A DNA stretch of 64,000 nucleotides from Bradyrhizobium barranii subsp. barranii (GTDB lineage Bacteria; Pseudomonadota; Alphaproteobacteria; Rhizobiales; Xanthobacteraceae). Both the position numbers and the translations under genes were made by a program. Shown piece after piece: positions 36,851 through 45,948 of the stretch (the stretch's first letter is position 1; each line of letters starts with the position of its first letter). The notes beneath the pieces were generated by a model that saw only the letters and a program-made list of their open reading frames with translations, was not told where the DNA came from and made no database searches. The stretch covers positions 310,001-374,000 of the forward strand of contig NZ_CP086136.1 of the NCBI RefSeq assembly GCF_017565645.3, read 5' to 3'.

Positions 36851-36878
36851 GGATTTCCCCGTAAAATCCGTGGTTTTC
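36851..36878 (+). terminator. Possible weak terminator after terB
   Basis: GGATTT (36851-36856) and AAATCC (36864-36869) can form a 6-bp stem with a 7-base loop, followed by GTGGTTTT. The stem is short, so this is a tentative call. The remaining sequence to the SDR start has no gene. Confidence 0.3.
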
Positions 36879-36999
36879 CTGCTTCCCTGTTGCCCGCTCA
36901 AGCAGCCATGCTGCCGGTGACGCTTGCCTGTCGCGCTCGGCCTATGCTCTCGTTCCGCCATTGCGGGGCCAAAAAACTTCAATTCAAGAGACTTCGATC

Positions 37000-37779
37000 G
37001 TGACTGAGCGGGTAACATTGATCACCGGTGCCTCGGCGGGCATCGGCACGGAGCTGGCGCGTGTGTTCGCCGCCAACGGGCATCGCCTCGCGCTGACGGC
37101 GCGACGCGCGGACCGGCTGGAGGCGCTTGCGAACGAGCTCGCAGCCAAGGGCGGCAAGAAGCCGATCGTGATCGCCTGCGACCTGCAGGAGGCAGATGCG
37201 GGTGACAAAATCGCCGCCGCGCTCGCCGCCGAAGGCGTCGAGCTCGACCATCTCGTCAACAATGCCGGCTTCGGCGTGTTCGGCGATGCGATCGAGCGCG
37301 ACCGCGTCGAGCAGGTCGGCATCGTCGATGTCAACGTCCGCGCTCTGACGGATCTGTCGCTGCGCTTTGCCGATCAGCTGATCAGGAACAAGGGCGGTCT
37401 TCTCAATGTCGGATCGGTCGCGGGCTTTCTGCCCGGCCCCGGCATGGCCGTGTACTACGCGTCCAAGGCCTATGTGATTTCCCTCACCGAGGCCCTGCGG
37501 GCGGAGCTCGCGCCGCGCGGCGTTCGCGTCACCGTACTTTGCCCGGGTCCGGTGCCCACCGAATTCCAGGCGCGCGCCGGCGTCGGGTCCGGGCATGACA
37601 CAACTCTTCTCAACGTGTCTGCCGCCGATGTCGCGCAACAAGCCTATCGAGGCCTGATGGCCAACAAGCGGGCAGTGCTGCCTGGTCTCGGCATCAAGAT
37701 CGTGCCGTTCGCGCTGCGTTTCTTTCCGCGCGGCTTCATCCTGTCCGCCACCAGCCGGTTCCAGAGGCAGAGGCACTAG
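37000..37779 (+). CDS. SDR family NAD(P)-dependent oxidoreductase
   Basis: A 259-residue classical short-chain dehydrogenase. The cofactor motif is LITGASAGIG (TGxxxGxG), with CDLQ and NNAGFGVFG following. The catalytic Ser lies in VGSVAGFLPGPGMAVYYASK and the Tyr-Lys pair in YYASK. Arg residues after strand 2 (TARRADRL) favour NADPH. The C-terminal FFPRGFILSATSRFQRQ hydrophobic segment could be a membrane-binding end. The GTG at 37000 is chosen because the fold starts 4 residues later; a TTG at 36961 is less likely. The substrate is unknown, and the gene is monocistronic. Confidence 0.88.
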   Translation: MTERVTLITGASAGIGTELARVFAANGHRLALTARRADRLEALANELAAKGGKKPIVIACDLQEADAGDKIAAALAAEGVELDHLVNNAGFGVFGDAIERDRVEQVGIVDVNVRALTDLSLRFADQLIRNKGGLLNVGSVAGFLPGPGMAVYYASKAYVISLTEALRAELAPRGVRVTVLCPGPVPTEFQARAGVGSGHDTTLLNVSAADVAQQAYRGLMANKRAVLPGLGIKIVPFALRFFPRGFILSATSRFQRQRH

Positions 37780-37792
37780 ATTTCTTGTCTTG

Positions 37793-37839
37793 ACGCGTTT
37801 TCTTCACGCGAACCGGTATCCACTTCGCTCGAAAACGCT
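37793..37839. repeat. 47-base repeat 'acgcgttttcttcacgcgaa', copy A
   Basis: The 47 bases are the reverse complement of 45887-45933 with a single mismatch. The ends are themselves near-palindromic (acgcgttttc / gaaaacgct), so the unit can fold. It lies 13 bases downstream of the SDR stop codon. Confidence 0.85.
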
Positions 37840-37971
37840 TTGAAGAAAGCTCAGAGCTCCGTAGTGGCCCGGAGCTTGCTTCATTATCGGGACGCGTGTG
37901 CGCGAACTCACACGATGTTAACTACCGCTTAGCTATGCTGGCGGTCTTAACCGATAGCACTCGCAGAGGCC

Positions 37972-38766
37972 ATGTCGTTCCGAACGGACAGGTTTGGTGG
38001 CGCAGAATTGGTGCCCTTCCCAAGAAGGACGCCGAGCGCCGCCGCCTCCGAAGCCCGGTTGCCGGTTCTGATCATCCTGCATCAGGAATCCTCGACGCCC
38101 GGCCGCGTCGGCAATGCGCTGCGCGCGCTCGGCCATCACCTCGACATTCGCCGTCCCCGCTTCGGCGATCCCCTGCCCGATACGCTCGATCAGCATGCCG
38201 GCGCTGTTTTTTTCGGCGGTCCGATGAGCGCCAACGATCCCGACGATTACATCCGCCGCGAGATCGACTGGATCGAAATTCCGCTCCGCGAACAGCGGCC
38301 GTTCCTTGGTATCTGCCTCGGCGCGCAGATGCTGGCGATGCAGTTGGGAGCCCGCGTCGCAGCGCATGCGGAGGCGCTGACCCAGATCGGCTACTATCCG
38401 ATCCGCCCGACCACCGCGGGCCACGCGCTCTGCCCGAATTGGCCGGCACAGGTCTATCACTGGCATCGCGAAGGATCTGAACTGCCCGTCGGCACTGAGC
38501 TGCTTGCGGAAGGCGATGATTTTCCGATCCAGGCGTTCCGCACCGGCAACGCTTTCGGGGTGCAGTTTCATCCTGACGTGACCTGCGCGATGATGCATTG
38601 CTGGACCACGCGCGGCTATGACGGCCTCAGCGCGCCCGGCGCGCGCGAGCGGCATCATCATTTCGCGGACCGTGCCGTGTACGACGTTGCGGAACGGGCC
38701 TGGCTCGATCATTTCATCGACGGCTGGCTGGCGCGCCGGCAGGTGCTGGCGCAAGCCGCCGAGTGA
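37972..38766 (+). CDS. Class I glutamine amidotransferase-like protein
   Basis: A 264-residue cytosolic protein with a triad glutamine amidotransferase fold. The nucleophile is in GICLGAQML and the His in VQFHPDVT. The position after the Pro, usually Glu, is Asp here. GGPMSANDPDDY and the early LIILHQESSTPGRVG match the stand-alone GuaA-like (GATase_1) group, whose members hydrolyse glutamine or gamma-glutamyl compounds. The partner is unknown. An Arg-rich first 25 residues may be an extension. It precedes an enoyl-CoA hydratase on the same strand by 112 bases. Confidence 0.88.
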   Translation: MSFRTDRFGGAELVPFPRRTPSAAASEARLPVLIILHQESSTPGRVGNALRALGHHLDIRRPRFGDPLPDTLDQHAGAVFFGGPMSANDPDDYIRREIDWIEIPLREQRPFLGICLGAQMLAMQLGARVAAHAEALTQIGYYPIRPTTAGHALCPNWPAQVYHWHREGSELPVGTELLAEGDDFPIQAFRTGNAFGVQFHPDVTCAMMHCWTTRGYDGLSAPGARERHHHFADRAVYDVAERAWLDHFIDGWLARRQVLAQAAE

Positions 38767-38878
38767 TCGCGCCTCTGTGCAAGGCCTTGGCGCAAGCTCT
38801 TGCCTCACCGTTGGATATGCTAGGCTCGTTCCTAACGAGCGCGCGCGAACGCGTGCTGGCAGACACAGGGAGAGCGTC

Positions 38879-39691
38879 ATGGCCTACGAACACATTCTGT
38901 ATGAGATGAGCGACAAGGTCGCGACCATCACGCTCAATCGCCCTGATCGCATGAATGCGTGGACGCCGACGATGGAGCGCGACGTGCGTCATGCGATGGA
39001 AGCATCGAGCGCCGATGACAATGTCCGCGTCATCGTGCTCACCGGCGCGGGCCGCGCCTTCTGCGCCGGCGCCGACATGGATGCGCTGAAGGGGCTCGAC
39101 CCCAACGACGTCAGGCGTGCCTCGAACCTGCCGCCCTTCGACATGAACCGCCGGCCGGACTGGCAGACGCGCTACGGCTTCTATCCGTCGATCGGAAAGC
39201 CCGTCATCGCCATGCTCAACGGCGCGACCGCCGGCATCGGCCTCGTGCACGCGCTTTATTGCGACCTGCGCTTTGCCGCCGACAACACCGTGTTCACGAC
39301 AGCCTTCGCGCGGCGCGGACTGATCGCCGAGCATGGCATGTCCTGGATGCTGCCGCGCATCGTCGGCCACGCCAACGCGATGGATCTGCTGCTCTCGGCC
39401 CGGCGCGTCTCGAGCGAGGAGGCGCTGCGGATCGGCCTGGTGAACCGGCTCTGCTCGCCGGAAAAGCTGCGCGAGGAGACCTATGCCTATGCGCGCGACC
39501 TCGCGGACATGGTTTCCCCGAGCGCGATGGCCGTGATCAAGCGGCAGCTCTACGAGGTGCCGTTCCAGACCCTGGCGGAGGCCACGATCGAGGCCAACCG
39601 CGAGATGATGGTCGCGCTGAACGGCAGCGATTTCCGGGAGGGGGTGGCGAGCTTCATGGAGAAGCGGCCGCCGAGGTTTACGGGGAGGTAG
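38879..39691 (+). CDS. Enoyl-CoA hydratase/isomerase family protein
   Basis: A 270-residue crotonase-fold protein. The oxyanion hole residues are supplied by AFCAGADMDAL and GATAGIGLVHALYCDLRFA. The two catalytic Glu of classical enoyl-CoA hydratase are not in the usual places: the first position is GLV rather than G-C/G-E, and the second region reads FARRGLIAEHGMSW, with a Glu a little later. A variant crotonase reaction is therefore possible. The ATG at 38879 has GGGAGAG upstream; a longer frame reaches back into the amidotransferase gene and is rejected. tRNA-Ala lies convergently downstream. Confidence 0.88.
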   Translation: MAYEHILYEMSDKVATITLNRPDRMNAWTPTMERDVRHAMEASSADDNVRVIVLTGAGRAFCAGADMDALKGLDPNDVRRASNLPPFDMNRRPDWQTRYGFYPSIGKPVIAMLNGATAGIGLVHALYCDLRFAADNTVFTTAFARRGLIAEHGMSWMLPRIVGHANAMDLLLSARRVSSEEALRIGLVNRLCSPEKLREETYAYARDLADMVSPSAMAVIKRQLYEVPFQTLAEATIEANREMMVALNGSDFREGVASFMEKRPPRFTGR

Positions 39692-39815
39692 GGGCTGAAC
39701 TCGGGGAAAAGGTCCGCCGTCGCCCTTCGGGCTATGGCGGGACAGCCTTCGCTCGGTTCGCTACGAGGGAGCTCGGCCGGCTTGCCTAGCCGTAGCTCGC
39801 GAAGCGAGCGAAGGC

Positions 39816-39891
<76 letters not shown>

Positions 39892-40081
39892 GTTTGGCGG
39901 CCGCTCTGGTGAATGCGGCCGACAACCGGGCGCCATTTAAGTCCCCGCCAAGGTCAAGTCAAGGACGGGTGTGACCCGGTTTTAACCATCCCCGGCACTG
40001 ACTTCCCTTGTTTGGGCCGGGGGGAACCGATATCTAGCAAAAAGCGTCAATCCCGACCGAAAGCCAGAGTCTTCAAAAGCC

Positions 40082-40372
40082 ATGCGTGCCGTTCTCGACA
40101 TCGTCATCATCGTGCTCGACCTCTACGTCTGGCTGCTGATCGCCTCCGCGATCCTGTCCTGGCTGATCGCTTTCAACGTCGTGAACACCCGCAACCAGTT
40201 CGTTTCGGCGGTGGCGGAGTTCCTGTACCGGATCACCGAGCCGGTGCTGGCGCCGATTCGCAATTTCCTGCCCAGTCTCGGCGGCCTCGATATCTCGCCG
40301 ATCATCCTGATCCTGCTCATCATGTTCATCGAGCGGGTGATCCTGTATTACATCTACCCGAACGTGATCTAA
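40082..40372 (+). CDS. YggT family membrane protein
   Basis: A 96-residue protein with two hydrophobic segments (about 5-28 and 72-92) around the family signature ILSWLIAFNVVNTRNQFV and YRITEPVLAPIRNFLPSLGGLDISPI. YggT proteins have been linked to osmotic shock and to cell division or chloroplast nucleoid order in homologues. The bacterial role is not settled. It begins a tight three-gene run with a DUF167 gene and folD, a common alphaproteobacterial order. Confidence 0.93.
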   Translation: MRAVLDIVIIVLDLYVWLLIASAILSWLIAFNVVNTRNQFVSAVAEFLYRITEPVLAPIRNFLPSLGGLDISPIILILLIMFIERVILYYIYPNVI

Positions 40373-40387
40373 GCAGGCGGGAGCGCC

Positions 40388-40756
40388 TTGGTTGCGAAAG
40401 AGGCCTTCAAGGAACCCTGGCGCTATTCGGCCGCAGGAATCAGCATCGCGCTGCGGGTGACGCCGCGCGGCGGCCGCGACGACATCGACGGGATCGAGCA
40501 ATTGGCCGACGGCCGCAGCGTGCTCAAGGTGCGGGTGCGCGCGATCGCCGATGGCGGCGAGGCCAACAAGGCCGTTCTGGTGCTATTGGCGAAATCGCTC
40601 GGCGTCCCCAAGGCCAGTGTAAAGCTGCTATCCGGTGCCACCTCGCGGCTGAAGCAGATCGCGGTCGACGGCGATCCGGCGCGGCTCGGCGAAGCCCTGC
40701 GCAAGCTCGCCCAAGCCAGATCGGCAGACGCCAAACCGACAGACCAAGGGAACTGA
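40388..40756 (+). CDS. DUF167 (YggU) family protein
   Basis: A 122-residue protein of the DUF167/YggU fold. The segment [18 protein letters not shown] followed by [47 protein letters not shown] is the complete signature. Function is unknown. The first codon is TTG (40388), preceded by GGCGGGAG, and fits the family length. It lies 15 bases after yggT and ends one base before folD, so cotranscription is expected. Confidence 0.92.
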   Translation: MVAKEAFKEPWRYSAAGISIALRVTPRGGRDDIDGIEQLADGRSVLKVRVRAIADGGEANKAVLVLLAKSLGVPKASVKLLSGATSRLKQIAVDGDPARLGEALRKLAQARSADAKPTDQGN

Positions 40757-40757
40757 C

Positions 40758-41642
40758 ATGACGGCCAAGATCATCGATGGAAAAGTCATCGCTGCGGAAC
40801 TCCGCGCGCGCGTCGCTGACGAGGTTGCCCGCGTCAAGCGCGAGCACAATCTGGTGCCGGGCCTCGCGGTGGTTCTGGTCGGCAACGACCCCGCCAGCGA
40901 GGTCTATGTCCGCTCCAAGCACACCCAGACCCAGGCGGCCGGCATGGCCTCGTTCGAGCACAGGCTGCCGGCCGACGTGTCGCAGGCCGATCTGCTGGCC
41001 GTCGTCGCAAAACTCAACCGCGATCCGGCCGTGCACGGCATTCTGGTGCAGCTGCCGCTGCCGAAGGGCCTGAATACCGAGGCCGTCATCAACGCCATCG
41101 ATCCCCGCAAGGATGTCGACGGCCTGCATCCGAACAATGCCGGCCGGCTCGCGGGCGGCTTTGAAGCGCTGTCGCCCTGCACGCCGCTCGGCTCGATCAT
41201 CCTGACCAAGAGCGTCCACGGCTCGCTCGAAGGCATGAATGCCATCGTGATCGGCCGCTCCAATCTGGTCGGCCGTCCGCTGGTGCAATTGCTGCTCAAC
41301 GAGAATGCCACGGTGACCATCGCGCATTCGCGCTCGCGCGATCTGCCCGGGCTCGTGAAGCGCGCCGACCTGGTCTATGCCGCGGTCGGCAAGCCAGAAA
41401 TGGTGCGCGGCGACTGGCTGAAGCCGGGCGCGACCGTGATCGACATCGGCATCAACCGCATCCCCAAGGACGACGGCAAGACGCGTCTCGTCGGCGATGT
41501 CGCCTATCAGGAAGCACTCGCCGCTGCGGGCGCGATCACGCCGGTGCCGGGTGGCGTTGGCCAGATGACGGTCGCCTGCCTGCTGGTGAATACGCTGCGC
41601 GCGGCTTGCGCGATCGCCGGGCTGCCGAAGGCGGCGGTGTAG
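40758..41642 (+). CDS. folD: Bifunctional methylene-THF dehydrogenase / methenyl-THF cyclohydrolase
   Basis: A 294-residue cytosolic enzyme interconverting 5,10-methylene-THF, methenyl-THF and 10-formyl-THF, which supplies the formyl donor used by PurH in this window. Key parts are [14 protein letters not shown] with the catalytic Tyr and Lys, the QLPLP loop, [12 protein letters not shown] (Asp of the active site), the Rossmann segment [11 protein letters not shown], and the C-terminal [12 protein letters not shown]. Length and order match FolD. It ends the yggT-DUF167-folD run and is convergent with ppa. Confidence 0.97.
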   Translation: MTAKIIDGKVIAAELRARVADEVARVKREHNLVPGLAVVLVGNDPASEVYVRSKHTQTQAAGMASFEHRLPADVSQADLLAVVAKLNRDPAVHGILVQLPLPKGLNTEAVINAIDPRKDVDGLHPNNAGRLAGGFEALSPCTPLGSIILTKSVHGSLEGMNAIVIGRSNLVGRPLVQLLLNENATVTIAHSRSRDLPGLVKRADLVYAAVGKPEMVRGDWLKPGATVIDIGINRIPKDDGKTRLVGDVAYQEALAAAGAITPVPGGVGQMTVACLLVNTLRAACAIAGLPKAAV

Positions 41643-41654
41643 CTCCACTCTGAT

Positions 41655-41702
41655 GTCCCGGACGCGGTGCAGCGCTCTTGCGATGCACCGCAGAGCCGGG
41701 AC
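41655..41702. terminator. Palindrome between convergent folD and ppa
   Basis: GTCCCGG...CCGGGAC encloses GCGGTGCA (41664 onward) and TGCACCGC, giving two stacked stems without a T-run. It is a short relative of the repeat at 13291 and probably marks the transcript ends of both genes. Confidence 0.6.
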
Positions 41703-41710
41703 CTGAAAGC

Positions 41711-42247
41711 TTACGCCTTCTTTTTCTTCTCGCGCTCGATGCCTTCGAGGATCAGCTTCTGCGCGTCTTCCGGGCCGCCCCAGCGCAGAATCTTCACCCA
41801 CTTGCCCTTCTCGAGATCCTTGTAGTGCTCGAAGAAGTGCTGGATCTGCTGCAGCGTGATGTCGGGCAGGTCGGAGTACGACTTCACCTTGTCGTAGCGC
41901 TGCGTCAGCTTCGACGACGGCACAGCGAGAATCTTCTCGTCGCCGCCGGCTTCGTCTTCCATGAACAGCACGCCGACCGGGCGCACGCTCATGACGGCGC
42001 CGGGGATGATGGCGCGGGTGTTGATGATCAGCACGTCGCAGGGATCGCCGTCATCGGACAGCGTGTGCGGGATGAAGCCGTAGTTACCGGGGTAACGCAT
42101 CGGCGTGTAGAGGAAGCGGTCGACAACGAGCGTGCCGGCTTCCTTGTCCATCTCGTATTTGATCGGCTCGCCGCCCACGGGGACTTCGATGATGACGTTG
42201 ACGTCGTGGGGTACGTTTTTTCCGATCGAGACCGCATCGATACGCAT
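41711..42247 (-). CDS. ppa: Inorganic pyrophosphatase (family I)
   Basis: A 178-residue cytosolic enzyme hydrolysing PPi to phosphate. Family I markers are [40 protein letters not shown], the Mg-binding DDGDPCDVL, and the later [10 protein letters not shown] and WVKILRW...AQKLI. The length is normal, and the Lys-rich tail is typical. It stands alone on the minus strand. The 178 bases between it and the GNAT gene hold no gene. Confidence 0.97.
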   Translation of the reverse strand: MRIDAVSIGKNVPHDVNVIIEVPVGGEPIKYEMDKEAGTLVVDRFLYTPMRYPGNYGFIPHTLSDDGDPCDVLIINTRAIIPGAVMSVRPVGVLFMEDEAGGDEKILAVPSSKLTQRYDKVKSYSDLPDITLQQIQHFFEHYKDLEKGKWVKILRWGGPEDAQKLILEGIEREKKKKA

Positions 42248-42425
42248 TCAAGGCTCCGTTGTTGCCGAGGTTAAATCGCGCCCGGCAGCGATTTTGGCGC
42301 TGTCATACGCGGGCTTGGCCCACCAATCCATCGTGTTTTTGTGAAATAATGAATCCAGCGACTACCGGCTCAAAAGGCAACGGTATCGACGGATGGGAAG
42401 GGCTGCCGGCTAGACTTTCTGCAGC

Positions 42426-42935
42426 TCAATTGGTCCAAGCGAAGGCGACCTTGTCGAGCGACTTCGGCCCGAAACGCTCGGAGGAGCGCGCCACCATGCG
42501 GCCGCCCAAGGCGCGGTAGAACTCGGTGGCCGGATCGTTGTCCGAGAGCGCCCACACGACCATGCTCTTCAGGCCGCTCTGCATCAGGTCGCGGCGGGCT
42601 GCGGTGAACAGGCGGCGGCCGAAGCCGAGGCCCTGGAATTCTGGACGCAGATAGAGCTCGTAGATCTCGCCGTCGAAGTGCAGGCTGCGGGCGCGGTTGC
42701 GGCCGTAATTGGCATAGCCGGCGATCTTGTCGCCGAACACGAGCACGCTGACGCGGCTGCCTTTGCGAATCGCACTGTCCCACCACTGCGGACCGCGGCG
42801 GTTGATCAGCTTTTCCAGCTCGCCGCCGGGAATGATGCCCTGATAGGCGGAGCGCCAGGCTTCGTCATGGGTGGACGCCACCGCAGTTGCATCTGCAGCT
42901 TTGGCCGGCCGGACCTCGATCAGGGTTGTGCTCAT
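42426..42935 (-). CDS. GNAT family N-acetyltransferase
   Basis: A 169-residue GCN5-related acetyltransferase. The acetyl-CoA pyrophosphate loop is in RPEFQGLGFGRRLF (Q/RxxGxG/A), preceded by a strand ending IYELYL and followed by VVWALSDNDPATEFYRALGG. The acceptor is unknown. An in-frame ATG 12 codons upstream exists, but the ATG at 42935 (MSTTLIEVRPAKAAD) matches where the fold begins. The gene is single. Confidence 0.9.
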   Translation of the reverse strand: MSTTLIEVRPAKAADATAVASTHDEAWRSAYQGIIPGGELEKLINRRGPQWWDSAIRKGSRVSVLVFGDKIAGYANYGRNRARSLHFDGEIYELYLRPEFQGLGFGRRLFTAARRDLMQSGLKSMVVWALSDNDPATEFYRALGGRMVARSSERFGPKSLDKVAFAWTN

Positions 42936-43196
42936 GGACACGATCAAACCAAGTCGCCGCGCCGGCGGCAAGACCTATCGTTAATTATCGGTTAACGTGT
43001 GGATTTTGTGCATCAGTATTTTAACCATGTTGTACCGAAAGAAGACAAGACGCCATTTCGAACGGCACCGGCCTGCCATTGCCGGTGCAAAACTGCCCTG
43101 CGGCAACCAATGAACCGCGATGGCAACGCAAAAAGTCCGCCGAAAATGATTCGTTCCTGCAGATCCGTCGCTGTCCGTGTTCGCCTGCGGCGATTC

Positions 43197-44096
43197 ATGC
43201 GCCTCTTCAACATCTTCGCCCTCCTGCCTCTGCTGCCCTTGCTGATGGCGTCGCCTCTGTGCGCACAGGTCACGTTTGGGTCATCGGCTGAGGAGGGCGA
43301 GCCGTTTCGCCGGCAACAATGGCGCGTGCCATCGCCGGATACCGACATTGCCGCGCATGCGCTGCTGTTTCGCCCCGTCGGCGCCGGTCCGTTCCGGCTT
43401 GCGGTGATCGCGCATGCCTCGACGCAGAATGTGCTGCGTCGGGCGCAAATGCCGCAGCCTGAATACCGCGCGCTGGTCGCGTTTCTCGTCGCGCGCGGCT
43501 TCGCCGTGCTGGTGCCGGAGCGGCTCGGCCATGGTGCGACCGGCGGCCGCTATGTCGAGGACCAGGGCGGCTGCGACGAGGCGGATTACGCGCGTTCGGG
43601 TCGCGCGACGGCCGCCGAAATTTCGCTCGCGCTGGATTTTTTGCGAAAGCAGGATTTCGTTCGTCAAGACTCGGCCGTCGTGCTCGGCCATTCCGCCGGC
43701 GGTTGGGGGACGTTGGCGCTCGCGAATGCCGATCCGAACGCGATCTCCGCGATCATCGCGTTTGCGCCGGGTCGCGGCGGCCACGCCAATGATGAACCGA
43801 ACCAGATCTGCGCGCCGCAGACGCTTCTCGCCGCGGCGGTCGAGTTCGGCAAAGCGGCGCGCATTCCCGTCACATGGCTCGTGGCGACCAATGACAGCTA
43901 TTTCGCGCCGGCGTTCTCGCGGCAGTTGGCGGATGCGTTTCGCGGCGGAGGCGGCAAGGTGGACTTCCGCACCTTGCCGGCCGTCGGCAGCGAAGGGCAT
44001 TGGATGATCGAGAGCGAAGCCGGCGTCAAAGCCGCCAGCCGCGAGCTCGGGCTTGCACTGAACCAAGCCAAACCGGCGGTGGCCAAGAAGCCATGA
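43197..44096 (+). CDS. Secreted alpha/beta hydrolase (dienelactone-hydrolase-like)
   Basis: A 299-residue exported hydrolase. The signal peptide spans about residues 1-24 (LLPLLPLLMASPLCAQ). The fold shows LAVIAHASTQNV, the nucleophile elbow LGHSAGGWG, an acid near VATNDSYFAPAF, and the final His in GSEGHWMI, giving a plausible Ser-Asp-His triad. The substrate is unknown. The frame stays open far upstream; ATG 43197 is preferred because the signal peptide starts there. Its stop overlaps the next start as ATGA, so it is translationally coupled to the DUF2269 gene and probably heads a four-gene run. Confidence 0.85.
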   Translation: MRLFNIFALLPLLPLLMASPLCAQVTFGSSAEEGEPFRRQQWRVPSPDTDIAAHALLFRPVGAGPFRLAVIAHASTQNVLRRAQMPQPEYRALVAFLVARGFAVLVPERLGHGATGGRYVEDQGGCDEADYARSGRATAAEISLALDFLRKQDFVRQDSAVVLGHSAGGWGTLALANADPNAISAIIAFAPGRGGHANDEPNQICAPQTLLAAAVEFGKAARIPVTWLVATNDSYFAPAFSRQLADAFRGGGGKVDFRTLPAVGSEGHWMIESEAGVKAASRELGLALNQAKPAVAKKP

Positions 44097-44560
44097 CGCT
44101 GTATCTCCTGGTCAAATACCTCCATGTGCTGGGCGCGATCGTCATTCTCGGCACCGGCACCGGCATCGCTTTCTTCATGCTGATGGCGCATCGCACGAAC
44201 GACGCCGAATTCATAGCGCGCACCGCTTCGGTGGTGGTGATTGCGGACGCGATCTTCACGCTGTCGGCCGTGATCCTCCAGCCGGTGACGGGCGGCCTGC
44301 TGATGATGCTTTCGGCCATGCCGATTACGGAACGCTGGCTGCTGGCCTCGCTTGGGCTCTACGTCTTTGCGGGCCTGTTCTGGGTCCCCGTCGTCTTCAT
44401 GCAGATCGAGATGCGAGATCTCGCGCGCAAGGCGGCCGAGCAGCGCGGCGCTCTGCCTGAACGCTACTTCGTGCTCTACCGCCGCTGGTTCGCGTTCGGT
44501 TTCCCCGGCTTCGGAGCGACGATGTTGATCCTGTGGCTGATGATCGCGAAACCGTTTTGA
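44093..44560 (+). CDS. DUF2269 family integral membrane protein
   Basis: A 155-residue inner-membrane protein with four predicted helices (about 5-30, 48-72, 80-102, 128-150). MTLYLLVKYLHVLGAIVILGTG is the usual DUF2269 opening, with a buried His (KYLH) that may ligand heme or a metal. The pattern also recalls cytochrome-like four-helix proteins. The start codon overlaps the hydrolase stop, and the SDR/DoxX gene begins 8 bases after its stop. Function is unknown. Confidence 0.85.
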   Translation: MTLYLLVKYLHVLGAIVILGTGTGIAFFMLMAHRTNDAEFIARTASVVVIADAIFTLSAVILQPVTGGLLMMLSAMPITERWLLASLGLYVFAGLFWVPVVFMQIEMRDLARKAAEQRGALPERYFVLYRRWFAFGFPGFGATMLILWLMIAKPF

Positions 44561-44568
44561 GAGATGCG

Positions 44569-45888
44569 ATGACCCAGCAAACTGTTTTGGTGCTCGGCGC
44601 CTCCGGCCTGATCGGGCGCTTCGTCACCGACGATCTGCGCGTGCGGGGATTTCGCGTGGTCGGCGTCGCACGCAGCCTGTCGCCCGCGCAGAAGATGAGC
44701 GCACTGGACATCGAGCAGCCGATCCTGTCGCTCGACGCATCCGCGCTGATGCGCCTCTTCCGCGAGCACGCCGTCGACGTCGTCGTGAACTGTCTCGGTG
44801 TGCTCCAGGATGGTCCCGGCAGCGACACCGGCGCGGTGCATCGCGATTTCGTCGCGCGCCTGCTTCAGGCGATCGCCGACAGCGACCGCGTGATCCGGCT
44901 GGTGCACATCTCGATCCCCGGGACCGCGGAGGCGGATCGCACCGCCTTCGCGACGACCAAGCGCGCGGCCGAACGCCTGATTGCAGCCGCCGGCATTCCC
45001 CACGCTGTCCTGCGGCCCGGATTCGTCGTCGCACCCTCAGCCTATGGCGGCCGCGCCATGCTGCGCGCGCTCGCCGCCTTTCCGCTCGACCTGCCCGGGG
45101 AGGAGATGTCGACGCCATCCCAGTCCGTCGCAGTCGAGGACATTTCGGCCACCATCGCCTGGCTCGCCGCGCGCGATATCGACGACGCCTCGGTCAAAGC
45201 CGTGACGTGGGACCTGATGCAGGCCGAGGCACTCACCATGGCCAGCGTCATCAAACAGTTCCGCTACGCCTTCGGGACGGCCGGCTGGCCGCGCCTCGCG
45301 ATGCCGTCCTTCATGCTCGATCTCGGCGCGAAAATCGGCGATCTCGCCAATTATCTCGGCTGGATGCCGCCGATGCGTTCCACCGCCATCGCCGAGCTGC
45401 GCCGCGGCGTGACCGGCGATCCCTCCACGTGGATCGCCGCCACGGGCATCGCGCCGAAGACGTTGGCTGATGCGATCGGGCGCCATCCCGCCACCATCCA
45501 GGACAAATGGTTCGCGCGGCTGTTCCTGATCAAGGCGCTGATCTTCGCCAGCCTGGTCGCGTTCTGGCTCGTCTCCGGCTTCATCGCGCTGTTCGTCTCC
45601 TATCGCGCCGCCGCCGGCATCCTGACCGCGCACAATTTTTCGCCCGCACTGGTCGATCCCATCACCATCGGGACCAGCCTGATGGACATGAGCATCGGCG
45701 CGCTGATCGCCTTCCGCCGCACCGCGGCGATCGGTTTGGTCGCAGGCATCGTCGCCTCGCTCGGCTATATGGTCGGTGCGGCGATCCTCACGCCGGACCT
45801 CTGGATCGAGCCGCTCGGCGCGCTGGTGAAGACAGGGCCGGCGATCGTGCTGATGCTGGTCGCGCTGCTGATGCTGGATAATCGATAG
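44569..45888 (+). CDS. Fusion of SDR-type Rossmann domain with a DoxX-like membrane domain
   Basis: A 439-residue two-part protein. Residues 1-300 form an atypical extended SDR (VLVLGASGLIGRFV, NCLGVLQDGPG, then LVHISIPG and FATTKRAAERLIA), without the classical YxxxK at its normal site. Residues 315-435 contain four hydrophobic helices (FLIKALIFASLVAFWLVSGF onwards), matching the DoxX-like (DoxX_3) family. The arrangement is seen in other proteobacteria. It probably reduces or senses a quinone-like or lipid substrate at the membrane; this is inference. Its stop lies inside the 47-base repeat copy B. Confidence 0.87.
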   Translation: MTQQTVLVLGASGLIGRFVTDDLRVRGFRVVGVARSLSPAQKMSALDIEQPILSLDASALMRLFREHAVDVVVNCLGVLQDGPGSDTGAVHRDFVARLLQAIADSDRVIRLVHISIPGTAEADRTAFATTKRAAERLIAAAGIPHAVLRPGFVVAPSAYGGRAMLRALAAFPLDLPGEEMSTPSQSVAVEDISATIAWLAARDIDDASVKAVTWDLMQAEALTMASVIKQFRYAFGTAGWPRLAMPSFMLDLGAKIGDLANYLGWMPPMRSTAIAELRRGVTGDPSTWIAATGIAPKTLADAIGRHPATIQDKWFARLFLIKALIFASLVAFWLVSGFIALFVSYRAAAGILTAHNFSPALVDPITIGTSLMDMSIGALIAFRRTAAIGLVAGIVASLGYMVGAAILTPDLWIEPLGALVKTGPAIVLMLVALLMLDNR

Positions 45889-45933
45889 CGTTTTCGAGCG
45901 AAGTGGATCCCGGTTCGCGTGAAGAAAACGCGT
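45887..45933. repeat. 47-base repeat, copy B (inverted to copy A)
   Basis: It runs from the last two bases of the SDR/DoxX stop codon to 45933 and matches the reverse complement of 37793-37839 at 46 of 47 positions. An alternative GTG start of the following gene (45919) lies inside it. Confidence 0.85.
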
Positions 45934-45948
45934 AAGATAGAGAGACTG

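Noticed and set aside
40082..40372. Riboswitch or RNA leader before the yggT-folD run
   Set aside because: The sequence upstream (39892-40081) shows no conserved RNA fold that I recognise.
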